From positions 30,570,032 through 30,634,031 of the forward strand of contig CM060173.1 in the NCBI GenBank assembly GCA_030549775.1: a DNA stretch of 64,000 bases, given 5' to 3'. Shown here one piece after another: positions 44,760 through 58,029 of this stretch. Numbering within the stretch: the stretch's first letter is position 1; each line of letters begins with the position of its first letter. The position numbers were made by a program, and so were the translations under genes. Source of the DNA: Tamarix chinensis. Its lineage: Eukaryota; Streptophyta; Magnoliopsida; Caryophyllales; Tamaricaceae. The notes beneath the pieces were generated by a model. That model saw only the letters and a list, made by a program, of their open reading frames with translations. It did no database searches and was not told where the DNA came from.

Positions 44760-45780
44760 ATATGTAAGTTATCGATTTACCCCATCACTCTTACAAAATT
44801 ACTAGAATACCCCTTATTTGTAAAATTATCAAGTCATTCTTATTTAATTGCCAAATTACCATATTACCCTTCATGTTTACATAATTACCAAATTACCCCT
44901 TACATTTGTTAGACTACCTAATTATCCTCCATACTTATTAAATCACCTATTGTACCCCTCATACGTGTTAAGTTACTGACTTACCCTTCCAGTTGGTTAA
45001 ATTACCAAGATGCCCTTTATATTTGTTTAAATTACCAAATTGCCCCTTGGGTTTATTGAGTTACCAAATCACCCTTCATACTTGTTACATTTACCAGATT
45101 GCCCATTTGGTTAGTTAAATTACCAAATTGTCCTTCATACTTATTAAACTTACCAATTTGCTCTTTTGGTTTGTCAAATTACCAAATTGCCCTTATTACT
45201 TATTAAAATTACCAATTTGCCCTTCTTACTTATTAAAATTACCAAATTGTCCTTTTGGTCAGTTAAATTACCAAATTATCCTTTCTCTTTATCAAATTAC
45301 CAATTTACCCTTTTTCTCATAAAATGACCAAAATACCCTTCCTTTATGCCAAATTACCAAAATACCCTTCTCCTTTGTTAAATCACAATTTTACCCCTTT
45401 ACTTTAAAAAATTACAAAAATGTCATTCCTTTATGCCAAATTACCAAAATACCCTTCCTTTATATCAAATTACCAAAATACCCTTCTCCTTTATTAAATC
45501 ACAATTTTACCCCTTTACTTTAAAAAAATACCAAAATGCCATTCCTTTATGCCAAATTACTAAAATACCCTTCCTTTATGTCAAATTACCAAAATACCCT
45601 TCTCCTTTATTAAATCACTATTTTACCTCTTTACTTTACAAAATTACCAAGTTATCCCCTTTTCCATGTAAAATTACTAAAATGCCCTCCTTACTTATCC
45701 ATTTACCATTTTACCCCATTTACTCTTATAAGTTACCATTTTGCCCTTATTATATAAATTTTACCAAAATACCATCACCA
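44760..45780. repeat. Degenerate ~30-bp minisatellite in LTR-A
   Basis: About thirty degenerate copies of an AAATTACCAAATTGCCCTT-type unit follow each other. Between about 45340 and 45640 a longer repeat of roughly 120 bp is superimposed (AAATCACAATTTTACCCCTT recurs three times). Open frames across it encode YQITK-type repeats and are not genes. Confidence 0.85.
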
Positions 45781-46399
45781 CATAAAATATTATTATACAT
45801 GGTCTATATACATCATCCAACACCACCAACTATTATTTATCATTAGTCATCCTTAGCACCTACCACACATTCTTATTTAGGCCACACCTTTTGCACAAGC
45901 AAAATTACCAAAATGCTCCTAGGGCTCATATTAATATTATCTATGCAACAAACGACCACATTAGCTTATCATATCATATCATATTTATGCATTTAACATT
46001 ATCATTAACAATAAGACTCCTTCCTTAAACATTATTTCTACACACGACACATAAATTAATATACTTTTCTTTTCAACAACTAACACATGCTACAAATCAT
46101 AGTACACTTAACATTGCTCAACATGCTCATAATCATTCCAAAAACCCTAATGTGCTAGCATACATATATCCACACATTTTAGTATGGTATAATGGTTACC
46201 TTATTTCTAGTAATAATCAAACCTTACTGGTACACCGGTTAAAGGTTTGAGCTTTGATTAATAAAAATCAAATACTTAAAAATAATATCAACATTTATCA
46301 TATTAGAAGTAGAAAATCAAATGAATAAATTTTATCAAAAGCTTAATTAAACACATACTAATATTAACCATTGTTATACCTCACAATATTAGCCAAAAT

Positions 46400-47292
46400 T
46401 ACCAAAGGGGGGAAGCAGACTCACGTTGCTTATGTAGCATGCGCCGCATGCAAGATGGTAAGGAAGAAGGGGGTCGAATAGGAAAAGTGGGGAGAAGGGA
46501 AGGGGTGGCTTGGGTTGGGGTTTTGGGGGTTAGGTGGAGGGCTTGTGGAGGGGAGTTAGGGTGGTGGCTAGGTGCAAGGATGGAGTAGGGGTATAGGTGG
46601 TGGTTGGGGTAGATGATCAGCAGAGATGGTGGCTACAGGGCTGGGAAAGTGGGACGAAGGTTCGGTAGATGAGAAGAAGGAAGGAGAAAGAAGAAGAAAA
46701 GGGAGGGGCTGTAAGGGGAATTTTAACCAAGGGGAGGAAGTGGGGTGGTAGAGGAGGTGTTAGGGAGTGGATTGGTGGCTTTGGAGGTGGCAGAAGAAGA
46801 AGGAGGGAGGTAGATGGTGGTAGTGGAGGGTGGAGGCCGAGAAGGAAGGGAAAGAAAAGAAAGGAAGGGAAGGAGGCAGCGGGGGCGAGTGAGGGTGATA
46901 GGGTGGTGCAAGGAGGTTGAAGGGGTGTTAGGGAGGTGGCACCAGTGGTTAGTTAGGTGTCAGAGACAGTGGTTGAGGGTGGCAGAGCAAAAACAAGGGA
47001 GAAGGGAGAGAAAGAAGGCTCGGTAGGCAGGTGAGGGGGCTCGAGGAAGGTCGAAAATGAGCAGATAAGGAGAAGAAAAGGCAAAGGGAAAGGAGAGGAG
47101 GTAGGTGTCGGCTGGGTGGTTGTGGTTGTAGGTGGTAGGGTGGTAGGTTGCTGGGAGAATAAGAAGGAAAGGGAAGGCACGCGGGGGAGGATTGTAGGCT
47201 CGGGTGTGGCCAAAAATGGAAGGAAAGGGACGGGGGATCGAGGGAGAGTGAAAGTAGGGTATCCTGCCTACCATGGCAAGTGCAGAGGTGGC
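46400..47292. other. Purine-rich (G/A) block of the outer LTR-A
   Basis: Nearly 900 bases are strongly G+A-biased on the plus strand, with open frames in several phases on both strands (Arg/Gly/Lys-rich one way, Pro/Ser/Leu-rich the other). Equivalent blocks lie at 34380-35300, 50440-51570 and, reversed, 20040-21200. The open frames result from composition. Confidence 0.75.
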
Positions 47293-50200
47293 CGTAACAC
47301 CCCCAAAATTCACTACTGAAAATTTTCATTTTATTAGAAGATTCAACAGAAGTAAGTAAACAAACTTGTGAATTTCGAGGATATTACCACCATGATCGAT
47401 ACAAGCCTGACCCCCGGCCAGTCTTGTACTAACCACAAGGCTAAAGAGAAATTACCATCCATCATTAGTCAAACTTAATTCAAGATATCATAAAAGTACT
47501 GAAACATTCATAATACAAAAATCAGAGTACGCGTCAAAGAGTTTACAATCTAAGAGTATATAATTAAAATTCCCTAACAGGGATAAAAGCTACAGTACGA
47601 TAAAACAAGTTTGAATAAATTTATATAAGATAAAGGAACATTAAAAAGGTAATTCGGCCACGTCGCTCTCGGTCCCCAGAATAAGCTTAAGATCAACTCT
47701 CAACCCCGCCCGATGCCTCGTAAGCATCGAAGGCATCAAAAATAGTATCACCTACCTATACAAACTCAGTAGGGACCTCTACTCGTGGGAATGAGCATCA
47801 CTCATGAAACGGGCGATCAGTACACTACGTACTAAGCAAGGTAATCATGCATCTAAAACCAAGCATACAAAAACATATAACACAAGCATGATCATATAAA
47901 TAACGTACAACCAATACAGATAAGTAAAGGCCAAGCGATAGTTCGGATAATCATATTCTTTAATCTCTGATCAATACTCATTTTACACCACGCTTATTAT
48001 CAATCCATGCGAGTGCGGAAACCCCACTATTATAGCCAGTGGATCGGAAACGTACAGGGCAAAACGCTCTTAACCACTATTATTGCCGGTGGATCGGTAT
48101 GGCCCTGACTCTCATGTTGTTTCATTGTATGTACTTAGTGTCTTTCTAGGTCTTATCATACTTAGATTTTGGTTTATTGAACTCGGGATCCCCCCACTAT
48201 TATAGTCAGTGGATTAGAAACGTACAGGACAGAACGCACATGACTACTATTATATGCCGGTGGATCGGTCTCCAAGGCACCCCGGCACCAGACCACTATT
48301 ATGCTAGTGGATTGGTCTAGACCCGGCTCAATAATCCTCCACTTTAAATGATTAGTGTCTTCCTATGTTTTATTTAGCAAGTTTTCACCCTAGACATGTA
48401 TGTCACACTCCTTTTACTCTTATCCTCCCAAGAGGGCCTGTCCCATATCTTGAAACTTCTGCACCTTCTAACACACCCCAACATCCTTTCCTTCTTCCAC
48501 TTACTTACACTGGGAGCCCAACTCCAAAATATGTGGGTCAAGGCCTACTATTTTATGGCATCCAAGTCTACTCACTATCTTACCCTAGGGTTTTCTCCTG
48601 AAACCCTAATTTGGACTTATGTGGCACATCCTTCCTCTGTCACACCCAACCAAAGTCCCTTTACCACCCAACATGTCATCTCACTTAGATTCAACCCTAA
48701 CCATTTCACTTTACTCCCCAAATACGCATGTGACCATGAACCCTAGTTGGCCACACCAAACCCTAACACTCTTCTTTCCCACATGTTGCCCCTCCATTTC
48801 TCACCTGTCATCCTTGCTTTCCCATGATGCCCATACTCTCCTTATGCATGATATTCTTCCACTCGTATCCCATACTCTACTCTCCCCTAATTATTTTTAC
48901 TTTCACGACCACCTCAAATTAGGGTTTTCCTCCCAAACCCTAGCCAAGTCTCATGTGCACCTTTATACCAACCCTCGTAATATTTTTCACTTAAAGCCTC
49001 CAATCACCCAAACAACTCTTTCCTTACCTCACTTACACCCCAAGATAACTTCTCACACGTAAAGATCATCCTCATGTAGAACCCATCCACCCCATACAAA
49101 CCCTAGGAGTTTCCATGCAAACCCTAGAATTCCCATGCAAACCCTAGAACTCCCATGCAAAGTTTACCCCACTCTTTTATTTTGTTCATAACCCCCTTTT
49201 ATTTTTCCCTTCATGGATCATGAGATAATTAGGTCAATCCCATATCCCCTTGGTCAGCTCACTTCCCCTTTTTCCTTTTTCATCCTTTCACCCCATATCA
49301 ATATATTAAATATCCTAGCATGCATGTCTTAAAGGGCCACATCATATAATATCATAAGCACAATATATACATATTATACACATGCCATAAGAAAGCCATA
49401 TAAGCATATCTCAACTCTAAGTTGCGCTACACATAAAATAGTTATAATAATCATGAGATACACGACATAACATAACACATGGAATGCGAGGTACATAACA
49501 CACACATAGGGGGCCTTAGCTACATTCTTACCTAACACAACACCGGTCTTGGAGCACGCTCCTACGCCTTCTTAGGGCTTTGACTGGATTCACCTATAAG
49601 AGGGGAAAACTAAGGATTAATTTTCCTCCTACCAAAATTACTATTAGTTCCTACTTTTCCCTAATATTAGGGTTACTATTATTAAGAGAAGCTTTACAAA
49701 TAAAAATAGGTTTTTTATTCTCACGGTAGCCAATTAGGTTATTACTAGTCAAAATAGGTTCATGTTAAGGTATTTATAGCCATATTTAGATTATTAAAGA
49801 TAATAGCTTTAATACTACTAATAATAGTAATAATAATAGTTGTAGCAAAAATAATAATAGTAGTAGTAGTAGTAGTAGTAGTAATAGTTCTAATCTTAAG
49901 AATAATACTTAAAAGGGGTCCTAATAATCATAATAATAGAAACCCTAGTGATAATGTGGTTAAGGTTAATAATAGAGTTAGTAATAAAAATAAAAATATA
50001 ATAATAGTAATAATAGTAATAATAACAATAATGATAATATTGCTAAGGATAATGCTAATAATAATAATCGGAATAGTGATATGGTAAGGGTTCGAATATT
50101 TGAAAAAATACTAATAGTAATAATATACTAAGGTTAGCACTAATAATAAAAGTGATAATGATATTAATGGTAATAAAAATAAGGATAATCATAATAATAA

Positions 50201-50311
50201 ATAAAATAGGGTTTCGAATTCTTTAAATAATAATGGGATAAATATCCCGAGTCTATATTTAGTAATAATAATGATAAAGATAATAGTAATGATATAATAA
50301 TAATAATAATG

Positions 50312-50354
<43 letters not shown>

Positions 50355-51851
50355 GGATAATAGCATAAATACAAATAAAAGAAATAGTGATATCATAGCT
50401 AGGGTTTTAAGGGTTGGGGTACCACCTAGGGTTGGTGGTGACTAGGTGGCGCACGGCGGTGGCACCGACAGCGGGGAAAAGAGAAGAGGGGTGGAAAGTT
50501 AGTTGTTTAGGGTTGGATAAGGGGAATGAGAGGGGGATTTGAGGTGGTAGAGGATGCCCTAGGTTGAGAGGGCTGGAATGGTGGTGGTGGCGTAGCCAAA
50601 GCAAGCGGCGCAGGTGACGGAGGTGTGGTAGCCGAAGGTGGTGGAGAGGGAGGAAGGGAGAAGGAGAGGGAGGTAGGGGAAATGAAGGTAGGGGAGGTAG
50701 AGGAGGTTCTAGTGGTGGTTTTGGGGGTAGAAGGAGTAGTGGTTGCGGTGCGAAAGGCGACGGTGGGTGAGTTGAAGTTGGTTGAATGACCAACTTTGCA
50801 CGGCCAAGGTGGTTCATACAGGGAGGATTGAGGGTGGTGAGGGGTGTAACTCAGTGGAGGGTGGTGCAGGGAGTAATTTGGGAGGTGGTTTAGGCGGCGG
50901 TGTTGGACGGTGACGGTGAAATAGGTGGCGGCTCACAAAAGGAAGAAAATTTCTGGGCAGAGAAAAAGGTTGAACGAGGGCGGTTGAAGGGCATTTATAG
51001 GCCATTGATGGGGGAAAACGATAGAGGGGGAAGAGAGGAAGAGGATGCCACGCGTGGAGGTCGTCAGTCGGCGGTGCACGATCGGTGCAAGCCTACAAAA
51101 TTGCAGGACCTGTTAGCTTGAGAAGGGAGAAAGGAAGGGGGAGAAAGGCACGCGTGAGGAGAGAGAGAGCATGATTAGGTGGAGAGGGGAGAGGGATCGG
51201 CAGGGAAGAGAGTAGGGGTGATAAGCCGGCGTGCGGCGTTGTAGAGGTCGCGTGCCTGCACCGGGAATAGGGGAAGTCGAGGAGTCGGGGAAGAGGGAAG
51301 GTCGGGGGGAAGAAAGGAAGAAGAAGGGTGCAGACCGGTCAGTCTAGGGGGGAAAGAAAGAAAGGAAAAGAAGGTCTGACCAGGTGCCTGGCGAGGGAGA
51401 AGAAGAGGGTGGTGGGCCTGGGCCACGCGGGAGGAAGGAAGAAGTCTGGGCCGCGAGGGTGGGTTGGCCCTGATCGGGGAGGAAGGAAAAAAAAGGAGAA
51501 AGAAGAGGAAGAAAAGAAAAGAAAAGAAAAGAGGGGGAAAAGGAAAAAAAGGGAAAAAAAGAAAAAAATAGATGGGTTGGGATATATAGAATAGTTTGGT
51601 ATTTTGGGATATTTAAAATAATAATTAAATTCCCTTTTTAGGTTAATTTAGGATTTTTGAAAGATTTTTCCTTAATTCCATTTTAATTAGAAAAACACCC
51701 TAATTTTTCCCAATTAAATTATTTATTATTTTTCTCTTGATTTTGATTTAATTAATTCCTCTTATTTTAATAAAATAATTTATGTAATTAATTTTTCTAA
51801 TAAATCTTTATTTTGCCATAATTATCTAAATTAGGGTTTTGGGGTATTTCA
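47293..51851 (+). mobile_element. Inner LTR-A copy, complete, 4.56 kb
   Basis: It begins CGTAACACCCCCAAAATTCA (the expected leading T is C) and ends TTAGGGTTTTGGGGTATTTCA. Family landmarks are in order: ATACAAGCCTGACCCCCGGC near 47399, five CCACTATTATAGCCGGTGG modules (48020-48310), a cytosine-rich stretch (48390-49080), AAT/AGT microsatellites (49850-50353) and a purine-rich block (50440-51570). It is inserted in the purine-rich block of the outer copy. The flanks GTGGC/GTGTT do not give a clean duplication. There are no coding domains. Confidence 0.6.
50312..50353. repeat. (AAT)n microsatellite
   Basis: Fourteen AAT units in the inner LTR-A copy. Confidence 0.95.
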
Positions 51852-52557
51852 GTGTTAGTTGCGGGCTGTGCAGGAGGCATGGCGTGTGGCGTCGAAGGAG
51901 AAGGAAGGAGGAAAGAAGAAGAAGAAGAAAAGGAAGAAGAGGTAGGGCAGCCGGGTGAGGAAGGAAAGAAGGGGGTGGGCGGGGCCGAGCTTGAGGAGGA
52001 GGGGAAGAAAAGAAATAAAGTTGGGATGGCCCAACCCGGGGGGAGAAAGGAAAAGAAAAGGGAAGGGGGAGACGGGTTGAGGTTGGTTGCAAGGAGAGGG
52101 AGGAGAAAGGGAGTGGGTTGGTGGCCCAGTGCGAGGGAGGAAGGAGGGCCACAAGTCGTCGACCCAAGGAGAAAAAAAAGGAAAAGAAAAGAAAAAAGGA
52201 AGAAAAAGGAGAAAGAAAAAACGAAAAAAGGGAAAAAATAAAATAAAACAATTTTTGGAATAATGACATTTAAAATTTTTGATAGATAAATTAATTCAAT
52301 AATTAAATTTATTATAATTTTTAATATATATTGGTTTGAAAAGGGTAATTTTAGTAAAATATTGGTTTGAATATTTATTTAAATAAAATGAGTATGATAA
52401 AATAAAAAAAATATTTATTTTAATTTATTAAATAATCATATCATTTTATATACTCAAAAATCCATAAAATAATTAAACTAAATAAATTTAAAATCTAAAT
52501 TATCCCAAATGATGGTTATTTATTAAATTCTAGGTTTTAGATTTTTGGGGTATTACA

Positions 52558-54010
52558 ATAATAATAATAAAATATATTAAAAATTAATTATAATAACTCC
52601 TGATTTGAATTTAATAATATGAAAAATAATAATAAGATTATTAATATTGATAATAATAATATTTATATATTTATTATGATAAAAAAAATAATGATAATCA
52701 ATTTAAGTATAATAATTAATTACAATCATATTATTTATAACTTAGAGTAATATTAATTAATTTACCAATATAAATAATATTTATTTTATAATAATTATTA
52801 TTAATATCCATAATATGAAATATTTAGTCATATTATATTTAATTTTTTAAGATCAATTAAATACTAATTGTAATTTAATATAAAAAAAATTATTAAAAGA
52901 TATTAATATTACAAATAATGTATTTATTATGGCAAATGTTAGTGACAAAGAATTTAAGTGTAATAATTAACTTACTAATATCAAAAATAATAATCATAAT
53001 AATAATAAATAATATTAATAACTAACAACTAATACTAATATTATTATTTAATTGTAATCCTATTAATAAAAATAATAATAATTAATTTGATAATATAAAT
53101 TATAATGAATAATAATCATATTATTAATTATCAATAAAAATTATATTTTAACTTTTAATTGTCAATAATTACTAATTTTAACTTAATTATTTCCATGATA
53201 ATTATTATATGAATAATTTAAATTAATCATTACTAATTTAAACTAAAGTATGTCAATAATACGAAGTAATATAAATAATAAAAGTTATGAATAATAATCA
53301 AAAAATTATTTTAATTTAATTACATTAAAAATTTATATATAAATAATTAATATTAATAATATAGATGTATTCATAATTATTATTTATATTAATTTTGATA
53401 ATAATAATAATAATAATATTTGATCAATTTAGATAAAAACCAATTACTAAATATTAGATTAGTAAAAATAAGCTTTTGAGAACATAACCAAATATAATTT
53501 GAAATGTTAATATATTGAATTGAAATTATTTTAAAAAAAAAAGCCAGTAAAAATTAATGTACCAAAAACATAAAATACCTAAACTTTAGGTCAAATATAA
53601 ACATAATTAAATAACTACTATGATAAATTTTATTTAAATATCATGATATATGTCTAAATTTTACTTAAATATTACATACATTAAACAACTTTATTTAATA
53701 TTATGTGCAATATCTTTTGAGTTTATTTACTATTGTCTTGATAATATTTTTAATTTTATGTGATCGATAAACTTTTTGAGTAGAATCCGAAAACATTTTA
53801 CCTTGAATATATACTTTATTTTATTTTTTGTTTTTATTTTTATTTTTTAAATATGATATCAAAATCTTATAAAATAATAATAAAAAGTTCTATAAAATTT
53901 AGGAAAATATTAAAATAAACAATTATTTATTTTACAATATAAAAAATATTTAATAAAAAATATTTTATTTGTATAAAAATAAAAATATGAATATATCTAA
54001 ATAAAATTTA
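52558..54010. other. AT-rich spacer, no gene
   Basis: Same composition and word usage as 36670-38416, of which it is the continuation. No open frame of note. Confidence 0.8.
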
Positions 54011-54480
54011 TTTATTTTTTAATTTTTTGGCCACTATCGTCTCTCCCTTTTATCTTTGACCATATCTGCCATCGTGAGCTCCACCACCAACCCATCTCCC
54101 AACCTTTTCTTGTACAAGTAACTACTGCCATCTTAGCCTACCGTTGATGAGGCTCTGTTTTGAATCACACAATTTTCTCACCAAGGAGCTTACGAGAGGA
54201 GATAAGCCTCGAGGCAAAGAGGCAAAGAAGGGAAATGAGTTAAAAAGTGTAGAGGATAGAAACAAGATAGAAGGAAGATGATATTATTCAAAATTTTGTC
54301 ATTCTCTGCGCCTTGAGCTGCCACATATTGGAGGCTTAGAACCGATCCTGAACCGAATTGGTTAAGGGAGTGGTGATCAGCTGCTCGCTGGTCCACCATC
54401 CTTACTACAAAGATGACGTACGAAAACAAACGAAAATAAAGGAAGGAAATCTACAGTTACAAAGCCACAACCAACACTTA
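54011..54480. other. Less repetitive stretch left of the Harbinger element
   Basis: Base composition is more balanced than its surroundings and no repeat family was recognised. A minus frame from an ATG near 54399 (MVDQRAADHHSLNQFGSGSV...) stays open to 54190 but has no recognisable domain. It may be a remnant of a host transcription unit, or chance. Confidence 0.3.
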
Positions 54481-54933
54481 GGGTATGCTTGGGATGAAGG
54501 AAATGGATTAAGGAGGAATGATTAAGGGGATAATGATTAAAGGGGGAAAGTTATCCACCTTTCTTGTTTGGTATGTAATGTTAAATTATTCAAGGTAATA
54601 TTTTTCTTATGTTTGGTTTGAGAGGAATAACTTATGTTAGAATAATATTTTATTTTACTTCATTTGCATGAAAAATCAGTAATATTTTTTTATTAGATAT
54701 GAATTTATTAGATAAATTAAAATTTAATATATTACATTTTTAATTTAATTTTTATAAATTAAAATAACATATTACAATAACTAAAAAAATCTATGAAAGA
54801 AACTAATAAAAAAATATCGCAACAATATTTGAAATACGACATTTAAAATAAATTCACATACTAAATATCCAATAACATCAATCTAATAAAAAAAACTTCA
54901 TCTAATAAAAAAAAAACTATTACTTCAATCCAT

Positions 54934-56024
54934 CTAATACATAATGAAAGCATTTTCATAGCCTAAATTCATCCAATAACATCCTAAGATAATCATATTT
55001 CTCATCTTCATCCTTAAATCGATAAAAATTACACAATTGTTTTCATTCATTCTTTTCATGAATTTCATTACTTCCATTCTAGATATGCCATGGACTGCTA
55101 ATAATTCTTCATACAACCCGTCTTTATAAGACCTCGGACTTCTATCCAACATACTCATCAACTCCTTAAATTGCTCCTTGTTATCGGTAGATATCTACTT
55201 CATAGTTTCTCTTATGATACCATACGCTGATTCCACTTCTTTATTAGCTCTAGATCTTTTTAAACTACCAATAGTTGCACTTGATCTCTTTCTCTTGCCC
55301 TTAGTGTCAGATGCTTGAGCTGATACATTGTCAACATCTTCATCATTTTCATCATCCTCGTGTATAATATAAGCATTTTCTTGAATGGATTCTAGGATAG
55401 AGTCATGTGACATATCAAGCTCAAATCTATTAGCAGCAGTAGTATCGGTAGCACCAACAACCCTATCTTTAGAAAAAATATATTCAAGATCATCGAACAA
55501 AGGAAATGACTTCATGTATAACCTCGCTGCATCCCTATGACTCTACAACAATTAAAATAAAAGCATAAGATATATCTATATACAAGAATAGAAAAACAAA
55601 GACAGATCGATATCCAAATATGAGAAAAAGAAAATCAAGCAAAATTTGAATATAAAATTCATAAAGGAAATAAGAAATTACCTTAACTCATTCATCAAAT
55701 AGTTTTCGATCACCCATCACCATCTTCTGTTCCTCATTCCATCCACATCCACTCCCTTTCTCTTTAATTTCAAACAATGCATTGAATTGTTTTTTCAAGT
55801 AGCCCAATCTCGAATCAATATTCGTGGATTTGAACTCAGAATTAGGCATTGCTTCAGCAAAAAGCTTCTCCAAACGAAGTAGATATCCAGCTGTAAATCT
55901 GCCCTTAGCCTTTCACTTCCCATCTTGGCACATCCCTTTCAAAAATTGTATCAACTTCTCATCTTCATCATGTCTCCAAGTCCTCCTATGACCTTTTTTT
56001 AGTAGTTATTGAGTTTGAACTCAT
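54934..56024 (-). pseudogene. Harbinger Myb/SANT-like DNA-binding protein, decayed
   Basis: This second gene of PIF/Harbinger elements would bind the TIRs and bring in the transposase. The chosen start is the ATG at 56022-56024. A one-base shift in an A7 run follows, then the Myb/SANT-like domain: RRTWRHDEDEKLIQFLKGM, a TGA, GRFTAGYLLRLEKLF, NIDSRLGYLKKQFNALFEIK, GSGCGWNEEQKMV, LFDE-stop-VK. A GT-AG intron (55543-55681) splits the gene after VK. Exon 2 continues HRDAARLYMKSFPLFDDLEY, an acidic stretch (HEDDENDEDVDN), a basic KGKRKRSS segment that may be a nuclear signal, a TAG, and a C-terminal SMLDRSPRSYKDGLYEELL part. The two domain stops replace conserved tryptophans. Confidence 0.8.
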
Positions 56025-56755
56025 GGTACTCACTGTTATATATTGTTCACGATATTAAAAACATACAAACGATCAACCATATAATACAACCATCATCTAA
56101 AAGTTTCATAAATAATTAAAATATACAATACAATCATCTTAATCCCATTAATTAAAAATATCCAAAAAGTCTCTAACAGATCAACATAACTACAATAAGT
56201 CAAGATTCCTAAAATACTACATCAAAGCAAATGTCTAAATGCTACAAAAAAAAGTATACAGAATAATCATCATCTCATTCATGTCCTACTCAACACCCCT
56301 TCGAAGTCGCCAACTATCAAACATCTCATGTGCAATACCATCTCTCTAGGCAGTCCGCGCATTTGAGGTATCAACAATACTAATTAGATTATCTTCTTCA
56401 TTTATATTTTCCATGAAAGCACTCATTATTTCAAACTCTAACTCTTGTTCCATCGGGTCCCACCTCATTTCTCTATGTATGAGATTATGAAGATGACAAC
56501 ATGTAGTTATAATGTTTACATGTGTGCTAACATCATAAAAACTTGAATTTCATAGAATTACCCATCGCATTTTCAACAATCCAAAGCATCTCTCAATAAC
56601 ATTTCTAGCAGTCGAGTGTTTTATGTTAAAGAACTCCTGCGGAGAGTTTGGTTGATGCCCATCCCTCTACTCATTTAGATAATAGTGTTGACCCCTATAA
56701 GGAGCAAGGAAGCCATCACCATTAGTGTAACCCGCATCAACCAAATAATAATATC

Positions 56756-56833
56756 CTATGTACAAGTGGAAAAAAAAATTAGTTAACTTTTCAAATGCCA
56801 AAAATTTTACAACGCTAAGTTTAATTTCCTTAC
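56756..56833 (-). other. GT-AG intron in the Harbinger transposase
   Basis: Minus strand GTAAGG ... TACATAG. Removing it joins RVPR to GYYYLVDAGY in frame. Confidence 0.8.
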
Positions 56834-57059
56834 CACGAGGAACTCTTAATAGATGCCTTCTACTAATAGCATATCTCAATATTCTACCATCTACAGCATA
56901 TCCTTCCCACCGTGGTAAGACATAAGTAAATTGCATGTCGATGGAACATGTAGCTAGAACATTAGTTGCCAATTCTCCATTCCTTGTTCGATATCTTAGC
57001 TTGTCTATATCTAGTACTCTAACCTTGATGAATGTTCCATCTAATGCTTCTAGGCAGTT

Positions 57060-57157
57060 CTATTGATTCAAGATGGACCAAAATTATAAATGATTAGCAA
57101 TATGAAAACCTACTCAAATATTCCAACATATATTAATAAAGTAAGGTTGAATTCTAC
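57060..57157 (-). other. GT-AG intron in the Harbinger transposase
   Basis: Minus strand GTAGAATTC ... AATCAATAG. Removing it joins ERWKWFK to NCLEALDG in frame. Confidence 0.8.
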
Positions 57158-58029
57158 CTTAAACCATTTCCATCTTTCATGTGTATAATTTTCTGTCATT
57201 GGTTATGGAGTTTTCATCAAAACCGTATGCAAACGTAAGACAACACTAAGCACTTGATGAAAATTTATACTTATGGTTTTAGTCGATCTTTTCAATCTTC
57301 TCAAAATCATCACATGCTTCTTATCATGTGCTAGTATGTTCAAAAAGATTGCAACCCTTTCCTCAATTAACATATTTTTGGACTCTTTTAAACCACCTTT
57401 ATTTCGAAGCAGCCCACACAATACATGGAATGTATGCCTATCCATTCTAAGTCGATCAATACAACTAACATCAGAATTAAGAAACACATCCACATTCTTA
57501 ATTCCTTGCTCAAGAGTTCTTTTAGCTAAATGGATGGTCCTCTTGGTTTCTTTGATAGATTCTAGTACATAAAGGAGATAACATAATAATAATATCATGT
57601 ATTGATTCCTCAATCTAATAAACCAAGATGCGATGACAATATTCCTTTCTGTCCTTGATAATGGCAAACAAGCCATGGCTACATATAGTAGTTGGTTTAC
57701 AATAAAATCACAATAATGTATGAATTCATCCAAATTACACTAATAAACCAACTGAACTTTCAATAAATAAAATAGGAAAATAAAATAAAAAGGTCATGAT
57801 ACAGACTATGGTGTTCAGATGTTAAATCCCTCTGTGATTGTCCTTGACGACTCCTCTATATATAATGATCATGATTAGCTTGAGGGGACCTAGTATTTTG
57901 TGAGTGCCTTACCTACAATTTATGTTCATAATTAGGGCTGTTTCATATTTAAATTTGATTTTGAGGTGATTTTTTGGCCTTACCGGTCCTTTAGCACCAG
58001 GCTATTTCAGCTAAAAAGGTGGTCGCTGC

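Larger units (their letters stand above)
38417..52557 (+). mobile_element. Outer LTR-A copy, split by four nested insertions
   Basis: The left end is TGTAACACCCCAAAAATTAC (38417) and the right end ATTTTTGGGGTATTACA (52557), with ATAAT on both sides (38412-38416 and 52558-52562; an AT-rich context weakens this). The 5' 150 bases match the copy at 19752-22193 closely. Removing the insertions at 39237-40773, 40947-42621, 42711-44086 and 47293-51851 leaves about 4.98 kb in the family order: module region, cytosine-rich part, TTACC repeats, purine-rich block, AT-rich end. No coding domain is present. Confidence 0.55.
56287..57733 (-). pseudogene. Harbinger DDE transposase, decayed but triad present
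   Basis: Nuclease that would excise and insert the element. The chosen start is the ATG at 57731-57733. Exon 1 (57158-57733) has RLRMDRHTFHVLCGLLRNKG, ESKNMLIEERVAIFLNILAH and HERWKWFK, with one TAA near 57203. A GT-AG intron (57060-57157) precedes NCLEALDGTFIKVRV (first catalytic Asp), then QFTYVLPRWEGYAVDGRIL (second Asp). A 78-bp GT-AG intron (56756-56833) sits after RVPR and before GYYYLVDAGYTNGDGFLAPY. A TAG at 56667 follows QHYYLNE. Downstream the same frame gives HSTARNVIERCFGLLKMRW (catalytic Glu), then stops within HEMFDSWR-flanking sequence. The intron positions and motif order are those of plant PIF-type transposases. Confidence 0.87.

Noticed and set aside
45128..45846. Frames with repeated YQITK-like residues
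   Set aside because: Translation of the 30-bp TTACC minisatellite, not a repeat protein gene.
48365..49062. Overlapping frames of 78-147 residues
   Set aside because: Cytosine-rich part of the inner LTR-A; three phases are open together and none has a recognisable domain.
50407..52269. Pro/Leu-rich and Glu/Lys-rich frames (129-147 residues)
   Set aside because: Same strand-asymmetric LTR-A blocks; no motif and no conserved start.
57273..57572. 99-residue plus-strand frame
   Set aside because: Antisense shadow of the Harbinger transposase first exon.
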